From the NCBI GenBank assembly GCA_910592005.1, contig CAJVPP010002247.1:1-15649 (forward strand): a DNA stretch of 15,649 bases, read 5' to 3'. A program made the position numbers and the translations under genes. The notes beneath the pieces are model-generated. The model saw nothing but the letters and a program-made list of their open reading frames with translations, was not told the DNA's origin and ran no database searches. This document shows positions 1-9,500 of this stretch, in pieces. The DNA comes from Funneliformis mosseae (taxonomy: Eukaryota; Glomeromycota; Glomeromycetes; Glomerales; Glomeraceae). The first letter of the stretch is position 1, and every line of letters starts with the position of its first letter.

Positions 1-74
1 AGCGTTAACGAAGATTCTTATAACGAAGTCCTGATCGGCTAGATCGGCAACTTCGTTATATCGAGGTGTGACTG
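1..74. mobile_element. Terminus of a pogo/Tigger-like DNA transposon (rest lies outside the window)
   Basis: The sequence ends at 71-74 with ACTG followed by TA. Read from the outside (minus strand) it starts CAGTCACACCTCGATATAAC, which has the form of a pogo/Tigger-type inverted repeat (CAGT..., a CCTCG core, ATAACGAA) next to a TA target dinucleotide. The subterminal part is structured: TATAACGAAG (19-28) faces CTTCGTTATA (51-60), a further TTAACGAAG lies at 5-13, and GATCGGC(T/A)A is tandemly repeated at 33-41 and 42-50. Its G+C is far above that of the flank, so it seems undecayed and young. The family is inferred from terminus form only; no transposase is visible in the window. Confidence 0.6.
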
Positions 75-76
75 TA

Positions 77-1164
77 TATATTAATAAAAATAAATTATAA
101 TTAGTCATAATTAGTGATAAATAAGCATTATATAATTGTAACTAGTTAAAGTGTTATCTTAAGTATAAACATTTTGTAAAATATTATAACTAAACTTATA
201 ATGACTTAAACTTTAAATATAAAGCTATATTTATCAATTTGCTTTCATTAAATAGTTTGTTTTAGCTTTAAATCATTAATTTTCAAAATAAATATGATGA
301 GATTGTAATATAAAATTTAAGCAAATAGTTTTTATAAAATTATTAGAGATTCTATAATATACTTAGTAAATTTATATTAAATAGTTATAAAATCAGAAAG
401 AAAAATATTAAATATATATAGTAATTCTTAGAAGAAAGTTTTATATATAATTAATTTACCTATTAATTTAATTTCTATAATTTTTATAAATTATTTATAA
501 TTAATTATTAAATATTTTATTAAATTTTATTGAACTAATATTTTTAATCTAAAATATAAACTAATAAATAAATACAAATAAAATTAATAAAGTTTTTATT
601 TTAGTTAAATTTATAAATATTCTTCAATGAGAATAGATATATATTTATAATAAAAATAAATATAACTAGGATTTTAATATTAATAATAAATACTAATAAG
701 CAATATTTTAATTATATATAAATTATAATGATATAATGATTACTATTTATTTTGTTATATTAAGGTTTAGATTAATAAATATATTTTAATTAATAATTTT
801 ACTAATTGAATAACTTTTAATTTGTATGACTAAATAATTCAAAATGATTAAAAAGTGATAATAATTGATAAATTTTAGAATTTAAAGATATTCATAAATA
901 ATAAGTTATTTATATAATAATTTTTATGATAATTTATAAAATAATAAAATACAATTTAATTTGCATTTTAATTTATAGATATACAATAAATAATAGAACT
1001 TTAGGATCATCTTATGACTTACTTGTTTAATTCAAACTAATTTATATATAATATATATTAAAGATCACATAAATTTAATTATTTAGGACAGTAATATTTA
1101 TTATTTAAAATATAAGCATAAGAGACTTTTAATTAGAGCTGAAACTATACATGTAATGTCTACT
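77..1164. other. Very AT-rich spacer, no gene seen
   Basis: Several 60-base lines here hold only about 10 percent G+C by eye. Stops are dense in all frames and no protein-like frame was found. It probably represents long-decayed sequence between two transposons, but I see no feature that identifies its origin. Confidence 0.6.
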
Positions 1165-1166
1165 TA

Positions 1167-1196
1167 TAGTAGCGGTCATAAATATCTAACCGCTTC
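1167..1196 (+). repeat. Left terminal inverted repeat of the Tc1-like element
   Basis: It pairs with 2319-2348 on the opposite strand. The common core is GTCATAA(A/G)TATCT, and mismatches are mainly C/T or A/G. The outer base is T where the partner has C. Confidence 0.75.
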
Positions 1197-1261
1197 TAAC
1201 TCTGGCTACAAGTAAATTCAAAATTTTTTTATTTTAAAAATACATAACCAATTAACTAAAA

Positions 1262-2235
1262 TTAATACATTGTGTAGTCATCATTTGACTTTATAAGTGC
1301 AGCTATACGCCTTTTTATACTAGCTACTAAATTCGTAGCAAGTACAGGTAATAATCAATTCTATTCTTTTGTAAGTTTCTTCTATAACCCTCTAATTGAT
1401 CAAATTTTTTTTAGTATATTAATTTTCATTAACCTCTGAATGTTTTCTATAGGATTTATGTCTGAAGACATTGATGGCCAAAAAAGTATCTCAATACCAT
1501 TTTTTTTCTTCTGTTTTTTTACAATTTTTGATTGATGCTTTAGATCATTATCTTCTTGCAAAATCTAATTTATGTTACCTTCACCAAAAAGTTTAAAGGT
1601 GAAAGTCAGAAGACTTTGTTTATAAATAGTACACATAAATTTAGCATTAAGATTCCTCTGAAAGCAAAATAGCTTAGCAAATCCAGAAGCAGAAAAACAT
1701 TCCTAAACATGAACTTTTGGTAGATGCTTAACAGAACGAAACACTTTTTTTCTATCAAAAAACTGCCAAATCTTTTTTTTGATATATATAATTGAAATAT
1801 ACTCTCATCTGTAAAAACAATTAGAAATTTTATTACTAAACTTTCCTCTAGACTTATGAAAACGTCACCTTACTATTTTTACACTAAGTCCAATACCTCT
1901 TTCTTCCATTTTTTCTTATATTTGAATGGCTTTTATATTATATTCTTTCTCTGTCATCTTTACAATCTTGTCATCTTGTTTCATAAATATTATATAAGGT
2001 CACCCTGGTCTTTTTAAAGTACTTAGATCCTAATTTTCATGATATTTTTTAACCTAATAAATAGCTGTAGACTTACTACAACATACTGTTTAGTAATAAA
2101 TCTAAAACTAAACTTTAGACCAGCTAGGTGCTCATGTAAAAAGACAATTTCATATTGTTTCTCTAAAGAAAGTTCTATTTTTCAAGCGAAAGTTTGATAA
2201 TCATTTAAATTCTTTTTTATATCATTGATACTTAT
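1262..2235 (-). pseudogene. Tc1-family DDE transposase, inactivated
   Basis: Read on the minus strand the fragments follow the Tc1 order. A first helix-turn-helix carries EKQYEIVFLHEH and, after a frameshift, CSKSTAIY*VKKYHEN. Then come a remnant of the GRPR linker (RPG*P) and a second helix-turn-helix (EKMEERGIGLSVKIV). The first catalytic Asp is in FTDES, the second in QEDNDLKH, and the Glu in DINPIEN. There are 34 residues between the second Asp and the Glu, which is the DD34E spacing of Tc1. The frame ends DDYTMY and a stop at 1262-1264. Stops replace expected Trp (TGG to TAG, as in VHV*ECFSASG and N*ILQED) and Arg (CGA to TGA). At least two frameshifts occur, one in the A8 run near 1773-1780. 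The gene cannot make a working enzyme. The N-terminal boundary is approximate. Confidence 0.85.
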
Positions 2236-2318
2236 AAATTTACAGGTGATTATATATTGTATTACATTATATTTCTGGAAAATTTAAGAGGTAATTATAT
2301 AATAATTTTGAATGATCT

Positions 2319-2348
2319 TAGGCAATCAGATACTTATGACTATTACTG
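2319..2348 (-). repeat. Right terminal inverted repeat of the Tc1-like element
   Basis: This is the partner of 1167-1196. It ends in CTG followed by TA at 2349-2350, so the outer strand begins TACAGTAATAGTCATAAG. Confidence 0.75.
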
Positions 2349-2626
2349 TATATATGATCTACCAAATCATATGATAAACATAATATCAATTTGTGATTGG
2401 TTAAAATTTAAGTATAATTAATCAATTAATTTGAATGTTTTAGATATTTCAATAGTTTTCATTATCTAGTTATATAATATTTAATTTTATAAGTTCATAT
2501 ATTCATACTCCTTGTCTTATAATAATCTTATATTATATTAAAATCTTTCAATTATCCTTAACCTTCTAAAATATTATATAACAAATATTATTATTCTTAA
2601 AACTTTACTTAAAATAAAAAAATTAA

Positions 2627-2671
2627 ATTTGTAGATATTATTATAGAATAATAATTATAGGATCTACAAAT
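2627..2671. repeat. 18-bp stem-loop
   Basis: ATTTGTAGAT (2627-2636) pairs perfectly with ATCTACAAAT (2662-2671). Inside, ATTATTAT (2637-2644) pairs with ATAATAAT (2648-2655) around a 3-nt loop, leaving a 6-nt bulge on the right arm. In such AT-rich DNA the inner part could be chance, but the mixed-base outer arm is less likely to be. Confidence 0.5.
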
Positions 2672-2880
2672 GTATAATATAATAATAAATATTAAAAATA
2701 CATAACATATTAAATATATTTAATATATAGAGAATTAAATTTATTAAAAAAAAGTAATTATCAATTGCTAAATATAATCTAATCAGTTCAGAGATTGCTG
2801 TATATAAAGTTGCTTATCTAAACTCATTTTAGATTTAGTAAAACGTCTAAACTATAATTTTGCTAATTTTTTATTAAGGT

Positions 2881-2961
2881 TTTGATATAGTTTTGCATTT
2901 TTATAAGCTTTGATATAGTTTTACTTTTTCTAGAATTTTACAGATTTTTTAATATAATTTT
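2881..2961 (+). repeat. Degenerate direct repeats of TTTGATATAGTTTT
   Basis: TTTGATATAGTTTT occurs at 2881-2894 and again at 2909-2922, a period of 28. A third copy, TTTAATATAATTTT, lies at 2948-2961 and differs by two G-to-A changes. This fits an old short tandem array or transposon subterminal repeat decayed by transitions. Confidence 0.5.
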
Positions 2962-3170
2962 ACTAAATTTTATCTTTTTTTCATTTAAACGACTTGCAAA
3001 ATCTCTAGATTTTATCTAGTAACTTTAGCTGTATATAAACTTCCTTTTATTAAGATACATAAGACTACTTTTTTCTGCTTATAATTAATTTTCTTTTAGT
3101 ATTATTACACAAAAAAAGACATGAACGATGATAATTTAAAGGATTATATCAATCTCTAAGAAATCATATA

Positions 3171-3206
3171 TGTCTTCTATGTCATCTATGTCATCTATAG
3201 CATATA
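3171..3206 (+). repeat. Degraded 9-bp tandem repeat TGTCATCTA
   Basis: The units are TGTCTTCTA, TGTCATCTA, TGTCATCTA and TAGCATATA, grading into a triplet-phased TAT/TTC/ATT tract up to about 3350. Because the unit is three codons long, one forward frame stays open with an I/Y/F-only composition. That composition is not protein-like evidence. Confidence 0.55.
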
Positions 3207-4251
3207 TTTCTTTTATATGATATATTTCTTTTATTTATATTATCTTATTTATCTCATATGTTTATTATATATTATTTATTTTATATATTTTATTTATTAT
3301 ATTTATTTCTTTTATATCTTCGATAACTTTATATTTTTCATTTTGTATAAATAGAAGACAATTTCTTTTAGCTTAACAGTGTGTCTGACTTATAATTTTA
3401 TATAATAGTTTAGTTTAATCCCTCTAATATAATTGTATAGTACAGAATGCTGACTGAGGCAGTACTCCATTGTTATAGTTATTAAATAAACTGTAATTTA
3501 CTGACATTCTTCTAAATCTAAATATTAAATTAAACATTCTGCTTACCACCCATAAATATTACTTCACTTATCACTCATAAGCATCTTAAAGAACTGACTA
3601 TAATAGTATTTTCTTATTTTAGTATTTTTATCTTTAATTTGCTTATTTATCAATAAACATTTTATGATTAACCTAAGAATTTTTTATAATATTTTGAGTT
3701 AATAATATAATTAATATTTATTTTTAACTTAACATATAAATATATTTAATAGTATATTAAATATACTTAGTAGTACATAGCAGATAAATTATACATTTAT
3801 TATAGGTTTGAATATATCTTTTAGTATATAACAAAATCTTACCTAACTTGTAAACTTTAGATTTTATTATATAAATTATAAAAGAGTTAATCCTTTAATA
3901 TCATATTTTATTATTATAATTTAAAAGATTGTATATTAATAATATAGAATTAAATATATTAAATATTAAATCTAATTAATCATGAAAATTATACTAGAAT
4001 GAAAAATTGTAAAAATTAAAAAAATTATGTGATAAATTAATTAAAGCATTTTTATTATAAATGAAAAATTAATAATTATTTATAAAAAGTTTTTTTAATA
4101 AACTTATTATTTATATTAATAGAAATTTAATTTAAAAAAGATTCTTTTATTATATAAATTATATCTTTAATAATCTTTAATCTTAGATTCTAAGTCTTTA
4201 ACTTATATTTTGAGTTATCATTAAAGATAGTTACTATAATTAAAAAAAATG

Positions 4252-4320
4252 GCATAATTGAGTTACAACTTATGATACAATTAAATTTTCTTATAGCGCA
4301 ATTAAGTTGCAATTTAATTG
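4252..4320. repeat. Imperfect direct repeat with internal inverted repeat
   Basis: The 20-mers at 4252-4271 and 4296-4315 match at 15 of 20 positions, and all five differences are transitions. An overlapping perfect inverted pair, CAATTAAAT (4278-4286) and ATTTAATTG (4312-4320), suggests a folded repeat unit. The family is unknown. Confidence 0.45.
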
Positions 4321-4598
4321 GATTTGAAAATAATTATAGGGACCATTTTTAGTTATCATTATTATCTCTGCTTTCTTACAAGAACAATTTTCTATTCTAT
4401 TATATAAAAATACAATTATTAAAATATTGCTATTTATACTATTTAATATAAAATAAGTTATAATACTAAAATAAATATAAGTAATAAAATATAATGTATT
4501 TATAATAAAAATAATAAAATATATAATAATGTTATATAAAATAATTATAAATAAAATAAAAATGTTAAATAAGTTAAAAATGTTAAAGATGTTAATTT

Positions 4599-4626
4599 GT
4601 CAATTCTTGTATACAGTAGAATTGAC
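4599..4626. repeat. Perfect 9-bp hairpin, 10-nt loop
   Basis: GTCAATTCT (4599-4607) faces AGAATTGAC (4618-4626) around TGTATACAGT. It follows a short run of AATGTTAAA-like units (about 4561-4595). No function can be read from it. Confidence 0.5.
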
Positions 4627-5615
4627 TTTATATAGTATTATTGTTAAATAAAATTCTTTTATTTATAATCATCATAATTATTAATTTTTAAAAATAAAAA
4701 TCTTAAGTTTAATGTAAATTTATGAATTTATTTGATTAAATTTTAATTTTTTACAAAATTTTACAATATAAATATATAATAATTTATATAGTTAATTATA
4801 TTTATTATATAGTTATTATATATTAAGAAATTTAAGATTTCTTTAATTATATCTTTAAGGTTTTTATTTATTAAATAAAGTTAATTTTTTAGATATATTA
4901 AGAATTATTTAATAATATAATTATTAATTATAAAGTTTTATTAAAAAAAATAGATTTATATTAAAAATTTAAAAAAAGAAATTGTAGATTATAGTTTATA
5001 ATTAATTTAAATAAGAATTAATAAAATTAAAATTTTTTTAATAAGTTATAAGTTCTTAAAATTATAGATTATTATACTTATAATTTTTATTATTTAATTT
5101 ATAAGAAAGCTGATCTTTATATTTTAATATTCTAATTAATAAAACAATATATTTTAATAAATTAAAATTAGATATAATTCTTAATATTATTATCTAAATA
5201 TTAAATAATATTTAAATAATTTATTTTAAGTCATTTAATATTACTTTATTTATTATTATTTTGTTTAATATTATTTTTAAATTATAATATGTATGTGTAT
5301 ATGTATATTATTGTATATAAATTTTATAAAGTAAAAACTTATTTATTAGTCATAACAAAATAAAATTTCAAATTAAATAATACAGTATAAGTAAATATTA
5401 GTTAAATAAAGTAAAAATTCAAGGTTAATTTACAGTATATTAAAATCTTTAAATACAAATTTGTAAAATTAAAGTCACGTGATCTTAATATAAACGCATT
5501 TTTAAATCAACGGGTGAATATTATTTTAGAATGGAGGATCGTCCGGATATCTGTTTCCTTTGAAAGAATCGGAAACGTTTGACTTTTCTAAGTATATTTG
5601 ATATTCAAAAAAATA

Positions 5616-5647
5616 AAGATAAGAACAAAAATGAACATTCTTATCTT
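5616..5647. repeat. 10-bp hairpin, 12-nt loop
   Basis: AAGATAAGAA (5616-5625) pairs with TTCTTATCTT (5638-5647). Each arm contains GATA (or TATC), so the pair also presents two oppositely oriented GATA-factor cores. GATA factors commonly control nitrogen and peptide uptake genes in fungi, but any link to the transporter here is inference. Confidence 0.45.
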
Positions 5648-6194
5648 ATTTTAGAATTATTAAGTTTCAAATAATTCTCACGTTATTGTTACAGATGATC
5701 ATTAATTTATCCTGTCATCAATAAAATCATCTACATGTAACCAAATAAATATATAATGCGCTCCAAATTTCCAAATTTGTCAAACAAATGGATATTCAAA
5801 ATGCAGCAAGAATTTGCTAACTCTGATATAATTTTATTATTACACACAAAAATATTTATTTATGGTTTCGGTGTTAGGTTGGTTGAGAATTTAGAGTAAG
5901 CTGTGGCACAGAAACTAAATGACAAAAATTTTTTCGTAAATAACGAATATAATTAAATCGGAAGAATTATAAAATTTTGTATATAAAAATTCGATCCGGA
6001 CAACGTTTTTGTTAATCACTTTTAGTGTGACCAAATTTAATCCGATTCTTGATCTACTTACTAGAATATTTGTATACTTGTCATTTTGTGATTATCGATT
6101 TGTCCATGCATTAGCAAACAAATTTACCTAATGATAGAGTATCATATATTTAAATTGGATAAGGATCTGAAACATTTTTACATTTCTTTGTGAG

Positions 6195-6243
6195 GTCTTA
6201 ATTAAGACGTCAACAAGTGTTGTAACTAATTGCGGTGTTCCGC
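6195..6243. promoter_or_regulatory. Cluster of three palindromes upstream of the OPT gene
   Basis: Within 49 bases lie GTCTTAATTAAGAC (6195-6208, a perfect 14-bp palindrome), CAACA-AG-TGTTG (6211-6222) and GCGG-TGTT-CCGC (6232-6243). The last has the CGG-N4-CCG inverted-triplet layout used by dimeric Zn2Cys6 regulators. The cluster is 273-321 bases before the start codon. A regulatory role is inferred from position and symmetry only. Confidence 0.35.
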
Positions 6244-6410
6244 GATTCACATAACAATATTACAAGGTAGTGAGGAATATTTGATCTTGCACAAACTTTA
6301 AAATGATTCTAATTTTGTTCTTTTTGTAAGTTAACTTAGTAATCGTAATGAAAATCATCAATTCACATGGCTATCAGATTTATTGTAACCGATTAGAGTT
6401 TGCAAAATTT

Positions 6411-6419
6411 TATATAAAA
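6411..6419 (+). promoter_or_regulatory. TATA-like box of the OPT gene
   Basis: TATATAAAA lies 97 bases before the ATG at 6516. The stretch after it is less AT-rich and could hold the transcription start. Such motifs arise often by chance in this composition. Confidence 0.4.
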
Positions 6420-6515
6420 CCCGCCAGGATACTATCGCAACCCTTCCATATTCTTTAAATCAAAAATTAAGCTTGAACTAATATTCTAAAAAAAAAAATT
6501 TTAATAACAATAATA

Positions 6516-9500
6516 ATGAGCGAATCAACTGATATCAATCCTGAGAAAGGAGAAATTGATGTAGAAAAAGAAAAAAAAGACACGATTAATGATGATGATT
6601 CTCCAATCCCGATGGTTGCTGCGGTAAATATAATAGTTTTCAAGTTCTCCGATTTAAATATTTTTTATTTATTTATTTATTTATTTATTTTTTAAGGCTG
6701 TTAGCACCGAAGATGATCCAAGTTTACCTTGCTTAACTTTTAGATTTTGGGTTTTGAGTACGGTGAGTCATTTTTTGTTTCTCCGTGACTTTGACGAATC
6801 ATATTAATGAAATGATCATTAAATTTAGTTCTTCACGGCACTTGGTGCAGCGATATCCACATTTTACTATTTTCGTCCGAATAGTCAAACTTACTCCGTC
6901 TTTTTTGTGTTGCTTATATCTTTTTTCTTGGGACATGTGATGGCCAAGGTGCTTCCAACGAGAAAATTTCGAATTTGGCGATGGGAGTTTAGTCTTAACC
7001 CAGGTTTTTTATAATTTTAATTGAAAACCTGATAGAAAACCTTTGCGTTTAATCGATACGAATAATATTTGCTTTACGTTTCATTTTGATCAACAGGTCC
7101 ATTCAATATCAAAGAACACGTTTGTATAGTAATAGCTGCAAATACTGGAGGCGTATCGGCATACGCTATTGTATGTATCGATTAATTTATTTAGATATAC
7201 GCAAAGGGCGTCACATTAACCAATTATTATTTTATGTAATAGGATGTCATTTCCATCCAAGAACTTTTCTATAACACCCACATACCCTTTTTAAAAGGTT
7301 TCCTTCTGCTTGTAAGTTCTCAAGTTTTGGGATACGGAATGGCAGGATTTCTTAGAAAATGTAAGTCTTACTTTAGGGCTTCAGTTGAGTAATATAGAGA
7401 AGGACTAATTAACATATTTGGAATAAATAGATTTGGTTCGTCCAGCAAACATGATTTGGCCGGTTAACCTTGTATACTCGACCTTGTTCAGTTCATTTCA
7501 CAACAGTATGCCCGCAGCACGTCAAAAACTTCGATATTATGCTATTGTATTTGTCATTGTGTTCATTTGGCAATTTGTACCGGTATACATGTTTAACCTC
7601 TTAACAAGCATAGCTCTATTATGCCTAATATCTCCATACAGTAAGGTGATGAATAGATTAGGAAGCGGATATCATGGTTCGGGAATATTAAATTTTAGTT
7701 TGGATTGGAATGCAATCGGACAATTCGGACCATTATATACCCCATGGCATGTAATATTTTTGTTAATTGAAAATGAATTTTGCTAAAAATCTCGATAAAT
7801 AACTTTTTAATTTTCCTTCGTTTAGGTGGGTTTCGGTGAATTATTTTGTCGGTGCAATTATTGGTTCATGGATTATTGTGCCGATTGTATACTACGCCAA
7901 TCTCTTGTAAATATAAATTTATATTTAAAACGTGATTTTTTAATTAACAACCTTAACGCATTCTTTTTGTTTATTTAGTGATGCAAATAAATTTCCTTAC
8001 ATATCTTCACATCCTTTTGACAAAGATGGAAAAAAGCAAGCGATTTTATGTTTAAATTTAAATATTTTTCCGGATAAAGACACGAATAATTAGTAATTTA
8101 ACAATTTCACTTTTTAATAGATATGATCAGTTATCAATTCTCGATAAAGAGACCGGTTCTTTAAATGAGACGGCTTACGAAAATTACAGTCCTGTGTATA
8201 TATCGACCAGTTTCGCTTTTACTTATCTGTATAGCTTCATGATGCTTACTGCAACCATAAGTCACGTTTACCTTTTTTATGGTGAAGAAATTTGGAAAAG
8301 ATTCAAAGCTAGTCGCAAAGAAGAAGAGAAAGATGTTCATTGCAGAATGATGGATAAATATCCAGGTAACATTGAGCACATATTTTGATTTTAGTGATCC
8401 TAATAACTTGAAATTTATTTTGTTTGTTTGTTTTTTTAGAGGTTCCAAATTTTTGGTATGCGGCAGTATTTGTTAGCATGGCAGCAATTGCTATTGCACT
8501 TGGATACATAAATGATGCGCATTTACCATGGTGGGCACAATTACTGTCTATTGCAATTGCAGTGAGTATGGTGCTTCCAATCGGTAAATTTTGTTCTATA
8601 CTTTATTTCCTTTTTTCCGTTAATTAAATATTTGTTAAAACGACACGCGTATTTGAAATTTGTAGGAGTGATAACGGCGATATCATCAAATACCCAACTC
8701 GGTTTGAATGTGATAACTGAAATGATCTGTGGTTATATGCTTCCTGGCAATCCTATTGCCAATGTGTACTTTAAATTGTATGGTTATATGGCATTGTATC
8801 AGTGTCTTCTCTTACTTTCCGACCTTAAGCTTGGTAATTATATAATGAATGTATAATGTGACCAACTCGTACTTTATGAAAAATTTTTATTCTTTGTTAT
8901 AAAGGTCATTATATGAAAATTCCTCCACGATACATGTTTATTTCTCAATTGTATGCTACGATCATTGGAGCCTTTGTAAATTATTGGGTTTGTCAACTTA
9001 TTATTCAATACAAGCGACCATATCTTGATAACACAGAAGTTGATCCAACCGGCCAAGTAATCTTCAATTTTCTTTTTCTTTTTATTTTTTTTTGACTCGA
9101 GAGAATGTATATTAAATAATTTTTTCTGTTTCATAAAATCATAGTGGTCAGCTAATCAGTCGCAAATTTTTAACACGGCATCAATAGTATGGGGCTTGAT
9201 TGGACCAGCAAAAACGTTCGGGGTAAGAAAACTTATTTTGATTGACGTTTCTCCACCTCACAAAATACCCACATTTAAAGTCTACACATTTTTATTTAGC
9301 CCGGTACTTTTTATCAACCACTACTTTGGGGATTCGTAATTGGGTTCGTTTTACCAATCCCGATTTACCTCTTACATCGAAGATTCCCAAAAGCTAGGTT
9401 TGATTTGGTTAACATACCATTAATTTGCACTGGTCTTAGTATAATTCCTCAATACTATAGAAATTTTATAATTATGGGATTTTTAGCAAGTTTTATGAGT

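Larger units (their letters stand above)
1167..2348 (-). mobile_element. Decayed Tc1-like (DD34E) transposon, 1182 bp
   Basis: The left end (1167-1196) and the reverse complement of the right end (2319-2348) align over about 30 bases, with the shared core GTCATAA(A/G)TATCT. Most mismatches are transitions. Both ends abut a TA (1165-1166 and 2349-2350), the target duplication of the Tc1/mariner superfamily. The length fits a Tc1-type element carrying one transposase of about 340 residues, and the minus strand holds such a broken gene. The right terminus keeps CAGTAATAGTCATAAG, close to the CAGT...GGTCATAAGTAT form common to Tc1-like ends. Nearly all changes look like C-to-T or G-to-A, so the copy is old and inactive. 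Confidence 0.85.
2351..5474. other. AT-rich gene desert with degenerate repeats
   Basis: No exon-like frame was found on either strand. What can be seen is listed separately: a stem-loop at 2627-2671, direct repeats at 2881-2961, a degraded 9-bp tandem repeat at 3171-3206, a paired repeat at 4252-4320 and a hairpin at 4599-4626. A somewhat less AT-rich stretch at about 3370-3610 may be a fragment of an unidentified repeat. I cannot assign it. Confidence 0.55.
5476..6410. other. Upstream intergenic region of the OPT gene
   Basis: Composition becomes clearly less AT-rich here, and no coding frame was found. It opens with the 8-bp palindrome TCACGTGA (5475-5482), an E-box core, and has a weak GTTTCC/GGAAAC pair at 5553-5576. 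An AAGATAAGAA/TTCTTATCTT hairpin lies at 5616-5647 and a palindrome cluster at 6195-6243. It is likely the promoter and upstream control region of the transporter gene. Confidence 0.5.

Noticed and set aside
3430..3520. Weak inverted repeat AGAATG...CATTCT as a transposon end pair
   Set aside because: Only about six bases pair cleanly; the extension is poor, and no target duplication or coding remnant is nearby.
7086..7274. 62-codon plus-strand frame beginning MINRSIQYQ
   Set aside because: It is an out-of-frame reading of OPT exon 4, intron 4 and the start of exon 5; the in-frame exons give NPGPFNIKEHV and DVISIQELFYN.
8161..9134. Minus-strand open frames of 66-95 codons
   Set aside because: They lie opposite OPT exons and introns and cross exon boundaries; the plus-strand frames carry the family motifs.
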